Assembly: GCA_947561585.1 (NCBI GenBank)
Contig: CANNZV010002590.1
Location: forward strand, 28,097-92,096
Reading direction: 5' to 3'
Source: Caprella mutica
Lineage: Eukaryota > Arthropoda > Malacostraca > Amphipoda > Caprellidae
Length of the DNA stretch: 64,000 nt
The translations under genes were made by a program, and so were the position numbers. The notes under the pieces are model-generated. The model saw nothing but the letters and a program-made list of their open reading frames with translations, made no database searches and was not told the origin of the DNA. Of this stretch, positions 1 through 11,470 are shown in pieces. Numbering within the stretch: position 1 is the stretch's first letter; the number at the start of each line of letters is the position of its first letter.

Positions 1-1058
1 TTTCGATATAATGAATTCGTAAAAACAATATTACGTTACATATTTAAAATATTATTTTTGTATGAATAATTTATATAGTTATATTACACATAAAACAGAA
101 TATAGTAAAATATCCTCTATAACGAAATCATGACTAGTTCACCGTCCTAATTAGTAGAGTCTTGATTAATTAAGTATCCTATTTAAAGAACAATTATTTT
201 GTGTAGTCTGCCATAAAATGACCCTCAGTTTTTCATGCATCTATTAACTCCTATATAATGTGACCTAGTTGTAGTTCGTTAAATAGGAATTCTAGTGTAC
301 ACATTAAAATATACTGTAAATCAATGAATTATAATATTTATGCAAAAAACTTTCAATAAATGTCATAAAATAAAAAGTGTATTAATTTAAAGAGAAAATT
401 TAGAAAATAACCTAAAAATATAATATTAGGATAAAATGAATACAAAGTTTCTCATATTCGCTTTCAAAATGAAAGAACTACCAAAATAGATCTATTACGT
501 AATGGTTACCATGGAAACAAGTCAGACTGAGAGAAGTTTTTTAATATAATGGAGGTATTAAATAACATCGAACTGAATGAACTTTACGAGTGTAATTTGA
601 TAACAAGACTATTGTGTTAGTGAGGGACTGGATATAGCATTGGAATTAAAAACTAAAGTAGTCACATTTCAAACTAGAGTAAAGTTACAGTTGCAAGATG
701 TGACTTAAATATCGTATCATAATCCTAAAATGTGATTATTTAAAAATATATTTAAATATATATTTCATTTTTCAAGTAAATTTCATTTTTGAAATGTTTC
801 AGTAATAACCAATTTAAATTCTAATCTGGTATTTTTATTACGTATTTGGTTATTGTAACTTTACCCAATTTTTTTCCATAAAAATATTTACATATAACCA
901 ATGATTAAAGTTTCTTCTTCTTATATTAAATTATAACTTATATTATATAACATATATAAAATATTGTAGTTGAATTCATGATTTGTATTGATTAATAACA
1001 AAAATAAAATAAATTGAAAAACGTTAACTTGGGAGACAGTGATATCATTGAGAATACT
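1..1058. other. AT-rich non-coding sequence, NAGLU intron or downstream
   Basis: No coding exon could be recognised here on either strand. The base composition is strongly AT-rich. It lies downstream of the last visible NAGLU exon on the minus strand, so it is probably an intron of that gene. The remaining NAGLU exons, roughly the last half of the protein, must lie outside the window on the left. Confidence 0.5.
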
Positions 1059-1062
1059 TTAA

Positions 1063-1565
1063 AGGGGCAGTACAGTCATTTTTTGTTTAAACAATTTTAA
1101 TGTCAAACGATTGCTTAGTAAGAATAAAGTATTCGAGTGAAATTGCAATGTTCAATAAAATCTAATTATGGAAATATATCCTTTTATATACAATTAATTT
1201 CTTACCAAATGCTAACGGTAGATGGCGCCACAATCAGTGGCGCCATCTTGTAAACAAACCAACTGAAATAAGTTTCTATCTAAATTCTAGCCCAAGGGAA
1301 GAACTATGACTTCTTGTCTTGAATCTTTTCACCATTTTGACGCAAACAAAGGTTGATTACTGCATACATAAATTATTATGAAAACAACAAACAAACGTAC
1401 ATACTAATGAGTGCAAATGCTTCCTCTAGTTGTTGCTAATTTTATTATATACTTTTTATATGAATATTTTAAAAATAAACGAACATTCAAATATTACATA
1501 ATTGAATATTCTAAATCGATTTAAAACCAATTTGGTGATTGTTTAATATTGACTTCACTATCCCT
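1063..1565. mobile_element. TTAA-flanked MITE-like element
   Basis: The ends are imperfect inverted repeats, AGGGGCAGTACAGTCA on the left and TGACTTCACTATCCCT on the right. Each is flanked by TTAA (1059-1062 and 1566-1569), which would fit a TTAA-specific insertion. The middle holds a perfect palindrome near 1211-1237 built on GATGGCGCCAC. There is no ORF. A similar left end occurs at 59685. Class unknown; a piggyBac-type target is inferred only from TTAA. Confidence 0.55.
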
Positions 1566-1569
1566 TTAA

Positions 1570-2169
1570 GTATACACTTTTGATAGATTGTGTTTGTATA
1601 CTCACTTAATATCGTGAATACGTTTCCTATATTTTATTATATAATCGAGTTAGTATCGTTAGAAAAGATAAGCCATCGTACCATCGGTATCGTGAGAAAG
1701 GTATATATAGATAATGACATCGATTAAGATGAGTTCTAGAGATTATTTGTTACCAAATTCAGTGTTATTATTATAAATGTATTGTTTTGTAGAGATTAAG
1801 TTCATTAAAGAAATCTTGAAAAAAAATATTTACGCACCATGCTTAAGAATTATTTTATATAAATTGGATCTCAATCAAAAGTTGTGAACGGATTAATATT
1901 GTGCAAGAAACCCACCATGAAAAAAATGCATAATTACATAAGGTTATAGGTTACTGGTCACGTTGGGGGTCTGAAGGACTTTGATAGTCACAAAATTTAA
2001 ACATTTAAACGTTACTGAGGTTGACCAGAAGGGAGGAGAGGGGGGTTTAGAACGGGGTATTCGTCCTATAGTATCATCATAAGTACCTGTCTTAGATAGC
2101 TCGAGAATATCTGCGATATTTCTATTGGTATCAAATCTGATCTAAAATATCAACTAACATGTCTCTCAC
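1570..2169. other. intronic, nothing recognised
   Basis: Intron sequence between the TTAA-flanked element and the last visible NAGLU exon. I see no exon and no element termini. Confidence 0.4.
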
Positions 2170-2321
2170 CAAGTAGCTTGAGTATCGACTGCCTCAATGG
2201 CCCCGAAGATACTCTCCCCCACTTGTTGTAAGTATAATGGGTCAGAGGTGGGGGGAGTCATCTCATTGTAAGGATCACAGTTGTAGAAGCCACTGCTAGG
2301 AAGATCGTATGTGTCTTTCAA
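2170..2321 (-). CDS. NAGLU: NAGLU exon with catalytic Glu
   Basis: Acceptor TTTTTCTTCAG, donor GTGAGA. Encodes [20 protein letters not shown] and M, then [30 protein letters not shown]. The NEM motif carries the glutamate that aligns with a catalytic residue of GH89. It is the last exon visible in the window. Confidence 0.85.
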
Positions 2322-5300
2322 CTGAAGAAAAATGAGTTCGAGTGAATTTATAATAAGAGTAGAAAAGGAAACTATTATGGTAACAATTTGTAAGACGGAC
2401 TATATAATTATGATTTGACTATTAAATCTAAAGTTAATTATGAAAATAACAAACAGAGTATTTAAGATTGCAAAAGAAAATCTTTTGGCATACAAATATT
2501 CGTCAAATTATATGTTACTTAACAAAATTCTAAAAAAAAATACTTCAATCATGAAAACCGTGTCCCTATTATCTAGTTTAAAATATCTGAGCAATGCATA
2601 ATTAGTGATTCTAGGTAAATTACTCGAAACACAAATTTAAAGCATTTTCTCGAAAGAACACATTGATCGAATAAAAATCAGTCAGGTAAGTAAATTATGT
2701 ATACCTAGGGTGTTAGTATCCCAGTTTTTATTCAAACATCTTAAAGTATACATTTTGTCACAATCCTGACCGAGCTAAGTTGGTGTCATCTCTAAACCCA
2801 GAGGGCAAGCCCGATATTTTTCAAGCAATTGGTTTCGAGCTTTTGAACGTTTTACTTTCAATAGATTTAATTGATTGTTATTTCACAATATGATGTTCAT
2901 TAGTTTCAATAGCGTTATTTAAATCAAAGGTCATGAATTTTGTTTATGTACCGCAGTTAATCCTCTATTACAAAAATAGATATATTACGTAACAACATGA
3001 CCTTCTCTATTGCAATTTTAAAGATATTTCCCATGTTAAATTTCAATGATTATCATACATTATAGTTATTTTCATGCACTAATTATTGTAAGTTATTTCA
3101 ATTAGTGTCATCAAATTGCAACATTCAATGTAAAGATCAAAAGGGTGTGACTCTAAAGACTCACATGGGCGATAAATTATGATTGGTGTTTGCTTCTGAT
3201 TGGTGTTGGCATTTCACAAATAGTGGCTAATGTACTAAATATGAACTCGTGTGAAGTTTTTAAAACGTGTCATTCGTTTGAAATCTTTCCAGGCGAAATA
3301 GTGTTCACTTAATTTAAAATCAATGGATACATTTATTAATCGTTCAATGAAAAGAAAATATTTTTAAATTAAAAACAAGAAAAGCAGTTATTGTAACTGG
3401 TAATAAATATTAGAGAATAAAATTAAAAGTACATATAATCAAGAAGTCACAGGAAATATAAAAAATGTATCAATATAAAATGGACATTTTAGCAACATTA
3501 ACTATTTTTCATTCTTATCTAACATAAGGTTGATAATAAATAATAACTGCATTGCAGTAGTGTTGGTGTATTCATTATGTCAATTTGTTATTCTACTAAT
3601 AACGAGAAGATAATTCCTCAAAACGATGCTTTGTTTACATTTTTTTACAATGAACTCATGATAAAATTTTACCTCCTGTATGAACATCGACCCAATGGTT
3701 CCGAACAATGGGTCCGTGGGGTCCAGTGCGAAATTTCTAGTTTTGGATGAAGGAGAAGTATTACCGTACTACCATAACATTAAAAGGCAGTTTAATTGAA
3801 CAATTATAATTTTTATGATTCATTAGTTTAGTCACAAGATAAATTATAGAGGGTGCGGAAAAAGTCCTAGGACAACTTTAAAACGTGATTTTCGCATATA
3901 ATTTAATAATACTGTAAAATATTTAAAAATATATTTGACAAGTCATTTTTGAACATTCATAAAAATGTAATTCAATGTGTTAACCTCTGGCCTGAATCAT
4001 ACACTCGAGTCTGTTACGGAAACGCTCTGCCGCTTTATATATGGTTTCTTTTTCCTTTTGACCCTTGCTTACGATTTAGAGCCTCGATTGGCCCAAAGAA
4101 GAATCACAAGTATTACTTCCAAAAGACACCAAACACAATAATCCATCGGGTTCCGGTCTGTTGATGAGGGTGGCCTCATCTCCATTTTTCATAAACGTAA
4201 ATAGTGGTCCTGACACCATTTCTAAGTTTTACTGGACGTGTGTGACGATGCACTGTCTTGTTGAAGGTAAACGGTTTGTATTCGAAGTGTTCTTTGGTGT
4301 TCTTGGAATGCAAGAGTCAAAATTTTCTGTATGTATTTACGAATTTATGTTCACTTAAGAGTGAAAGAGGGAAGACTTCTATGTTATGAATATGCGAGCC
4401 CTACAATGATGGAAGAAGGTTTCTGACGACTCAAAACCGGTTCTAGGTATATTCCACCCCGGTAGATTCCACCCCGGTAAATTCCACCCGGGGCCTGTGA
4501 CAATGCTCATTAAGGTGACAATAAAAAGTCAAAAAAAGTATTTTCAGATGGCCATTTGTTAAATACTTCGTACCATGAAGAAAAAACTCAGACAATATCC
4601 TGAGATATTTGGACAATATTCAGAGGTAGATCGAGTCAATTTTTGAAATATTATCTTAACAGACAAAAATACAAATATTCATAATATAGTAGTTTATTTA
4701 AAAGTTTACATGTTGAACAATTTGATATTAATTCCTTTTCAACATGAAACTTCAGGTAGCCGGTAAATTGCTCGAAAAACAATTGCTCGAATGAACAATT
4801 GCTCGAAAGAACAATTGCTCGAAAGACAATTGCTCGAAAAACAATTGCTCGAATGAACAATTGCTCGAATTATCAAATTGCTCGAATGAACAAAATTGCT
4901 CGAATTATAAAATTTCACAGTTTTCGATTTTATAAAAGTCAGTTATTCATGAAGTGGAGCTGCACCTAACAATCCTTGTTTCTTATTAGTAATTGATCTT
5001 TAATCATTCTATAAATGATATTAATTATTACTCATTCTGCATAACCTTTTTTTTAGACCGTTTGTGTCGTCTCGTATGTAACATGTGAATTGGAATCATG
5101 TGGTGAATCACTATTATTCATAAAACCCGAAAATTTATTTAATACTAGCCTATCTGTATGTGGCACCTCAATAGGTGAAATAACTCTAAGTTTTGGCAGA
5201 GTTTTAATAAATCTACAAATTTTTTCGGGTTTTATGAAAAAAAAACATGAATAGTACTGATTCACCACATGATTCCAATTCACATGTTACATACGAGATG

Positions 5301-8300
5301 ACACAAACGGTCTAAAAAAGATTATGCAGAATGAGTAATAATTAATATCACTTATAGAATGATTAATGATCAATTACTAAAAAGAAAAAAAATTGTTATG
5401 TGCAGCTCCACTTCATGAATAACTGACTTTTATAAAATCGAAAACTGTGCAATTTTATAATTCGAGCAATTTTGTTCATTCGAGCAATTTGATAATTCGA
5501 GCAATTGTTCGTTCGAGAAATTGTTTTTCGAGAAATTGTCTTTCGAGCAATTGTTCTTTCGAGCAATTGTTCATTCGAGCAATTGTTTTTCGAGCAATTG
5601 TTTTCGAGCAATTGTCTTTCGAGCAATTGTTTTCGAGCAATTTACCTAGAACCGAAACTTCAGTATATGCACTTACAACAATGGTTGAGAGAGGTGTGGA
5701 GGGGGTCGACTGCCGGAGACAACCCACTCAATGTTTTTGCTTATAAGTTGCTCTTTTGTATTTTAGGACAAATACTCCCGTAGTCAAAATCTCTCAATGT
5801 AAAAAAGAAAATGATCCCCAAGTGTTAAAATCCTGTGCAATTATGCCTTCCATTCCCATCTAAATCCTCCTGGTCAAAAATAAATATCTTCGACCAAAAA
5901 CCATATCACACCACTTTTACTCGAAGTCAAAATTCAAAATATATTAAAAATAACAAGAAGTAATATATGACATCATCTTACAGTTAATATCGCTGTTGCG
6001 TTGGCGATAGTGAAGAAAATCAGCTTGAGATTGAAAATCAAAATATATCAACTGATAAAAAGGGTTCACGCAACCTTTCCTTTTGAACAAAAGGTTTAAT
6101 TTACTACAATGAAAATTAAAGTTACCTAGTATTATATGAAATATTAATAAATGATTAATATCAATAACTAACAAACCTAACCCGTAAAAGGGAGTGGAAC
6201 TTACCGGGGTGGAATATACCTTGGGTGGTATATACGGGGGTGGCATATACTGGGGTGGAATTTACCCGGGTGGAATATACCGGGGTGTAATATACCGGAG
6301 TGGAATATACCGGTCACACTCAAAACCGTTCTCAACGAGATAGGAAGGCCTGCGGATGATTTTGCTTGGACTCTGTCATTTTGATCGGTTGCAGATAGCC
6401 TCGACGCAGTCGACAGTGAGCATATTTTCCATAAGAAAAAATACTCTCGTCCGTGAAGATGCCTGCCCTAAACTGGTTGATAAGAATAGTAGATCCAGTC
6501 TCTGTTTTTTTTCTGGAGGTCTGCAAGATGCTGATGAGTTTGCATTCTAAGTGGTGACCACTTCGAACATATCTTACTCACATTTATGACACAGGTCATT
6601 TTCCTCAGTGACATCTTTAGCTTGCGCCAAATATACTCTGACAGCATTAACGAATTTTGGCGTCTGAGAAGATCGCTGTCTTCCAGTTCATGGACGATAT
6701 AAAGTACATTTTGAAGCCTCCTAACTGTGTAGTAAAAAGTTAATCATGGAAATTTGAGAAGCTCCACTATCTCAGAGTTTGCCTTGCCTGTGCGATGGTG
6801 CTCTATAATGGCTGCGTGTTTATCACTCTAATTTGGTATTAAAGCTAAATATGTTAAATAAAGAAGTAATCTAAAAAAAGAGTTTTGTTATATTTCATAA
6901 AAAAATATAGCGCATACAGGTATTTTAAGATCCATTAAATTGAATGTTAAAATATGTCCAAAAACTGTGTCCGCACCCTGTATCTCAGAGAGAAAATTAT
7001 GGTGGGACCATAAAGGATTAAATGAAGTCGTAATTTGCACTGGCCGCACCATAATTTTCTTTCTGGTCGTAAATGAATAGACAACCTCATTCCTAAATTA
7101 AATAATCATTAAAGGTATACCTTTGTTCGCAACTGACAGAGAAAAAGTCTATGTGTTTTTAATTCAATTGTTCGTGCGCAAAGAATCTAATAAGGAAATA
7201 TCATGCAATGAATAATAGTATCATTATAAATACCTTGAATAAGTATCGTTAAAGTTAATCCACCTGGACTGTCGTATGAAAGTAGAATTTGGATATATTC
7301 TGAAAGTGTGAGGAAATTGGATATTATCAGTTTGTTTTTATGAAACAGTACAAAGTTTATAATGATGTACATTCTATGCATCTAAATTGTGATCAAATTA
7401 AGAAAATAATTGAAGAAAAAACTGTTTTTAGTATTTCCGTTTGCAGAGCACTTCAAATACTTTACTGACGATAATTTAGCATTGTCCCTCCTAAAATTCG
7501 ATTTTTTATTTTTTATAAAAAAATGTAGAATGCACTTATTAGTCACAAAAGCGCATTGTGTATAATAACTTTTCAAACAAGCATTCAGTATGACATTCGC
7601 AGGCGAAATTTCAGTCATGTTGTATACATGGAAAATGACTGAAATTTTGTCATATTCATGTTTCCATCAAGTACATTACTGAAGAGATATACATACATAC
7701 ACATAATAGCTTGGAACACGGATATGATAAAATGGAATATAATTTGATGGCTTCTGCAGATGGCGTCAGGAGGGAAAGGGTTGAGTGACATATTTTTCTA
7801 ACAAAGTAAAATCGCACTGTACTCAGATAAACCGCCATGATGCAAAGAATCAACCTATCGTATTAATAGCGGTTGCATTTTAATAAATCTACAGATCTCA
7901 ATAGTAAAATACATTACTACGTTTATTTTATAACTCACCTCTGTAAAGCACTAGGTACACTGCCGGCAAAACAAGGCAACACAGGAGTCATTCCGAACTG
8001 CCTCATCCTGCCTAAGATTTTCTTCTGTAAGATCTCTGTGGCATTGTGCCATGAGAGAGGCAAACCACCGCCCCATGCCATCAAGTTACCCATTCTGTTC
8101 CTAGGGGAGAATATTAATATATTCAGGAATTATCATTATTTTAAATTTTTATTTCATTTTTGTAGTTTGTGAACTAATGCATAATCAAAGTTATAATTTA
8201 TAATCAAAGAAATGATGCTAATATATAATCAATACCAGGCCAAGAAAGCGGGACCGGTAAAATATTGCTGCAATTCTTCTTCCGTCAGTCCAAGTTTCAG

Positions 8301-10440
8301 GTAAACTCTACGCCAAGCTGCTTCTTGTCCTGCAATATTTAGGAAAATGCTAATTCATCTAAAAAGTAGAAATATCCATCAATCTTTGCTTTCGATTAAT
8401 TTTAATTTTGAGTGATTCAATCCTTGAATGATTCATTATTACCAAAAATTATTTCTTTGAAGAAATGCAACAATTCCATGGAGGCACAGTTAAAAAAGAA
8501 AATGGATAACCATTAACTATGTAAATCTTAATGGCTGGTTGAAAAACAGATTTCCAATTATAGGTACTATTATTTCTCTTTTTAATAGAAAATTCTTCTT
8601 GTATGATAACATTCTCTTATCACATTTCTTACTATTAATGTACTTATAAACAATACCTGTGAAAGCCAAAGGAAGGTTTATGCCATTGAGAGCCATCCAG
8701 TCAATTTCTCTTTCCCATCTCGGCCACTGCCACCAAACACTCGAGTAAGAAACTGTGCACACATTCTGGTAGTAGCGAACTCTGTGAAAGAGTAGGAAAT
8801 AGGGATATTAGAACACACATTCTGGTAGTAGCGAACTCTGTGAAAGAGTAGGAAATAGGGATATTAGAACACACATTCTGGTAGTAGCGAACTCTGTGAA
8901 AGAGTAGGAAATAGGGATATTAGAACACACATTCTGGTAGTAGCGAACTCTTCCATGAAGATATTATTTGATAAAAAAGCAAGCTCTAAAAAATGATACT
9001 TTTATATACAATGCATTGAAAATAATTTTAGCTCACATACAAACTGTTTAAGGTTGAAGTAAGTCCAGTCCCAGTGTGCAAAAATATTCATAATAGTGCA
9101 TTCTATTGAAATTAGTTAGTCAAATTGACTATTAACGATGTATATCGATTGAAATTTCCTGTATTAGGTGTAAAATTTAATGATTTGAAGGTGTCGAAAG
9201 TCGCTTGAATAATAATTGACAGGTATAAAATAAATCAAATTTGAAAATGATCATCCATGAATGAAAAATTTCTTGAGATGTCTCACCGGTCCTTAGCTGT
9301 GAGGGTGAAGTTTGCTGATGGTAAAACTTTTGGCAAGTTGAGCTGATCTGCTTCCCAGGAGATGTGGCAGTTGCAGAAATATTTAAAGTAATGGAGGATG
9401 CCGAATGAAGCCGCCACTCCTCCACCTGATTCCACCGACACTCTTCCACCGGTAGAACTTACCTGAATTAAACAATAATGTCAAAATCGTGATTTAAAAA
9501 TTGAATGTAAAATAATCAAGTGTAGAACAATCAATGTAAAATTGAACAATTTGAATGTAATGATTTTACAATTAAGAGAAATTATTGTACAATTTAAATG
9601 TAAATGTATAAAATTTGATGATTAAATGTAAAATTATACAATTAAAATCAGCAAATATTACTCTTATTTGTGAAATGTTCTCTCATATGGTCTCACTGTG
9701 ACTGTGTCTCTGTCCATGTGTGCCCCTTTGAGAACCACAGAGAATGACTCAGCATGTTCTGGCACCAGTCTTTTCAACATTTCCTCCACAGCGATTGTCT
9801 CAGTGGTCAGGTTTGTATTTTCCATCAGATTCTTTACCAGGACTGGGAATCTTTGGAATGCATCTGCAGTGAAGAAATGTCCATGTATTTATATTCTCCT
9901 GATATTGACTGATACAGTTATCTTGTATCATATTTTTCTTCAAAGAAATAAGTAATAATACCTTGAATTAATCATTAGTAAAAAGTTATTATTAAATGCA
10001 TAATTAAAATATCAATTTCTCGGTATCATTAAGCGTCACATTATTATATAATTGTAAAATTAAATCTTTTTTAGACATGAAAAGTTATATATTGATAAAA
10101 GTTTTTAAGAATTGTTTACAAACCATTTAAATTAACACTATTGAAACCTAAATTAAATTCTTTCTTAAATTAAATAAACCAATTTCAACTCATGAAAGCT
10201 TATAGAAACTGAATTTAAGAGGCTGCTCTCAATAAACTCAAAATATTGTCTTTATCGAATAGGCTTTACGAATTCTACGTTCCTTAAATTTCATATAACT
10301 ATCTTAATAATAATATATTTCTTTTATTTTCTTGCTAAAACCTTGAACTATTATTATGAGGGATAAAACCTTATTTCAAACTTACCCAGCGAAGTGGCTG
10401 AGAACATCAGCAATAACACTAATAAATAGTGAACATCCAT
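2170..10440 (-). CDS. NAGLU: alpha-N-acetylglucosaminidase (GH89), N-terminal part
   Basis: Lysosomal exo-hydrolase family that removes terminal alpha-linked N-acetylglucosamine from heparan sulfate. Exons read on the minus strand: 10386-10440, 9697-9863, 9287-9462, 8657-8781, 8236-8329, 7939-8100, 3673-3736, 2170-2321, all with GT-AG borders and compatible phases, giving about 331 residues. Residues 1-18 form a hydrophobic signal peptide. Diagnostic stretches are [61 protein letters not shown] and DPYNEM; the Glu of NEM corresponds to one of the two catalytic glutamates of the family. The remaining half, with the second catalytic Glu, is beyond the left edge. A stretch of about 25 residues expected between exons 6 and 8 (GSWGHFN region) was not found. 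Identity is secure; integrity is uncertain. Confidence 0.9.
2322..3672. other. NAGLU intron, nothing recognised
   Basis: AT-rich intron between two NAGLU exons. No ORF, terminal repeat or tandem array was recognised. Confidence 0.5.
3673..3736 (-). CDS. NAGLU: NAGLU exon ([10 protein letters not shown])
   Basis: A 64-base exon with acceptor AAAACTAG and donor GTAAAA. It encodes [20 protein letters not shown], matching the family stretch LxPxDPxFxxIGSxFxxE. It starts in phase 2, so it would also join exon 6 in frame directly, without the missing exon. It follows a 4.2-kb intron full of transposons. Confidence 0.8.
4439..6318. mobile_element. foldback element, CCACCCCGG-word family, copy 1
   Basis: Arms consist of repeats of ATTCCACCCCGGTAT (4446-4494 and, inverted, 6188-6313). 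Left end GGTTCTAGG, right end (read inward) TGTGACCGG. It is flanked by the 9-bp duplication CTCAAAACC (4430-4438 and 6319-6327). Without the element nested inside it, it is about 970 bp. The interior matches 41340-42180 in reverse orientation. No ORF. Ends and 9-bp duplication are shared with the other foldback families of this window. Confidence 0.85.
4755..5653. mobile_element. foldback element, ATTGCTCGAA-word family, copy 1
   Basis: An 899-bp near-palindrome. Both arms start with runs of AATTGCTCGAA separated by 2-7 bases (4769-4910 and 5455-5640), then continue as an inverted repeat of about 230 bp around a small loop at 5140-5220. Ends are GGTAGCCGG (left) and GGTTCTAGG (right, read inward). 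The duplication GAAACTTCA (4746-4754, 5654-5662) is exact, and the intact target is seen in the sister element near 41930. It sits inside the CCACCCCGG-word element. Confidence 0.9.
6981..7938. other. NAGLU intron
   Basis: Contains a short inverted repeat (GAAAATTATGGTG near 6992, reversed near 7047). I searched it for the missing NAGLU exon (Trp-Gly-His-Phe region) and found nothing. Confidence 0.4.
7939..8100 (-). CDS. NAGLU: NAGLU exon 6
   Basis: Acceptor TTCTCCCCTAG, donor GTGAGT. Encodes [20 protein letters not shown] then [20 protein letters not shown], matching the barrel segment with the conserved GMTPVLPxFAG. It ends in phase 2. The next exon of the usual gene (VNVT..GSWGHFN) was not seen. 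Confidence 0.9.
8236..8329 (-). CDS. NAGLU: NAGLU exon 5
   Basis: Acceptor ATATTGCAG, donor GTATTG. Encodes [19 protein letters not shown] followed by [13 protein letters not shown], a clear match to the family. Phase continues exactly from exon 4 into exon 6. Confidence 0.9.
8657..8781 (-). CDS. NAGLU: NAGLU exon 4
   Basis: Encodes [18 protein letters not shown] then [18 protein letters not shown], the most conserved GH89 stretch at the start of the catalytic barrel. Acceptor TTTCACAG at 8782-8789, donor GTATTG. The acceptor and first 23 exonic bases lie in a 56-bp unit that is tandemly repeated upstream (see 8759-8951). Confidence 0.92.
8759..8951. repeat. 56-bp tandem repeat over the exon 4 splice acceptor
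   Basis: Three complete units (8759-8814, 8815-8870, 8871-8926) plus 25 bases of a fourth (8927-8951), virtually identical. Each unit carries the NAGLU exon 4 acceptor and the first 23 bases of the exon. Because 56 is not a multiple of three, use of an upstream copy would shift the frame. The identity of the units implies a recent duplication or an assembly artefact. Confidence 0.9.
9287..9462 (-). CDS. NAGLU: NAGLU exon 3
   Basis: Acceptor AATTCAG, donor GTGAGA. The product includes [19 protein letters not shown] and [16 protein letters not shown], matching the Gly/Ala-rich turn and the conserved CHxxW region of NAGLU. It ends in phase 2. Confidence 0.85.
9697..9863 (-). CDS. NAGLU: NAGLU exon 2
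   Basis: Acceptor TTCACTGCAG precedes 9863 and donor GTGAGA follows 9697. It encodes [13 protein letters not shown]...[13 protein letters not shown], which fits the N-terminal domain of GH89 proteins (alternating helix and the ADFSV-like strand). It ends in phase 0. Confidence 0.8.
10386..10440 (-). CDS. NAGLU: NAGLU exon 1, signal peptide
   Basis: Begins at an ATG and encodes [19 protein letters not shown], a short polar start followed by a hydrophobic core, as expected for entry into the secretory pathway. The donor is GTAAG at 10385. It ends in phase 1, which matches the next exon. Confidence 0.75.
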
Positions 10441-11470
10441 CTTCTGAACAGATTTCCCCTGTCTCAACTATGAACTATTTTACTATTCTTTATCTAAGAT
10501 GAATCTATAATTTAAATGGAATGATATTCGCTTCATTACCTTCAATAAATCTATGATAATAGACTAAAAATTGACATATAAAGGACCTTACACACATAGG
10601 GTTTTTTATGTCTTCCCACCAGACTTTTTGCTAAGCTCCTCCTACTTTTTCGATGAGAATATAAGAAAATGTAGGAGGAGCCTAGCAAAAAGTCTGGTGG
10701 AAAGACTTAAAAAACCCTACGTGTGTACGGCTCTTAAAATAGCCGAAGAATTCTATCCAATTTGAAGTTGGAAGACAAGAGAAAATAGGAACAATGATTA
10801 TTACGCTTTAATATCTACAAGATATCAAATCTCCCAATCGAAAATTTTGTAACTGTCAAATCATCTTCTATTGTCGAAGACGATAAATATTGATGGTAAA
10901 ATATCATAAAATGTTTGGAATTTTTGATTAATTATAATTGGACTTCCGTCAAATCATTTAATGTCGTAAACAGATGATCATTATTATCTTCAATTATAAT
11001 CACCGATCGATAGTTGATGATAGGTTATTATATATTTTTACAACCGGAAGCTTAGATTGTAATTATAGTACTTAATTAACTGAAGATTGGATTTGGAATC
11101 AATTGTGATTATTTTCTTAATTTAGAATATGTTCAAGAGACTAAAGGATTCAAACTTCAAAGAGTTATTAGATAATTAAACCTAACGAGTCTTTTTAGAG
11201 TTCCTCAAGAGATTCTGAATGAAAACAAGGAGGTGGGAGGAGTGGGACCATTTCTCCTGATTGGATAGAATTGAACTAATTTAATTATATCCCATTTTGA
11301 TAGTTACCTAGCTGACAATTTCAAGTGTTTTGGTGATGGAGGAGTACTGATATTGTTAGTTATACAAAGGATACCCTAAAATAAGTGATGGATTTACAAA
11401 CCAGTCCTTACGAATATATAGGAGTAGTGATGTCCATCATAAACACTGTACTGGATTACAATCAACTTGT
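10441..11470. other. upstream of NAGLU, no gene
   Basis: AT-rich sequence upstream of the NAGLU start codon; the promoter should lie here but no defined element can be pointed to. It contains one small palindromic element (10579-10737). Confidence 0.4.
10579..10737. mobile_element. palindromic MITE
   Basis: A nearly perfect inverted repeat of about 65 bp per arm, joined by a short centre near 10652. Arms carry CAGACTTTTTGCTAAGCTCC and its reverse complement. A related half copy lies at 49488-49560. No ORF. Its position just upstream of NAGLU exon 1 may be coincidental. Confidence 0.75.

Larger units (their letters stand above)
3849..6980 (-). mobile_element. Tc1/mariner-type transposon, broken, host of two further insertions
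   Basis: Terminal inverted repeats GAGGGTGCGGAAAAAGT and CAGGGTGCGGACACAGT, each next to TA. The transposase reads on the minus strand and is full of stops and shifts. Recognisable pieces are [20 protein letters not shown] (helix-turn-helix, near 6750-6830), [10 protein letters not shown] (near 6640), IFTDESIF (catalytic Asp region, near 6440), [11 protein letters not shown] (near 4240) and [10 protein letters not shown] (near 4140). Between the last two pairs lies an unrelated foldback element (4439-6318). Dead copy inside a NAGLU intron. Confidence 0.8.

Noticed and set aside
5447..5783. Several 76-99 codon frames rich in FEQLF / NNCS strings on both strands
   Set aside because: They arise from the AATTGCTCGAA word array of a foldback arm.
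7656..7853. Candidate for the missing NAGLU exon
   Set aside because: The translation does not contain the conserved Trp-Gly-His-Phe region and lacks suitable splice borders.
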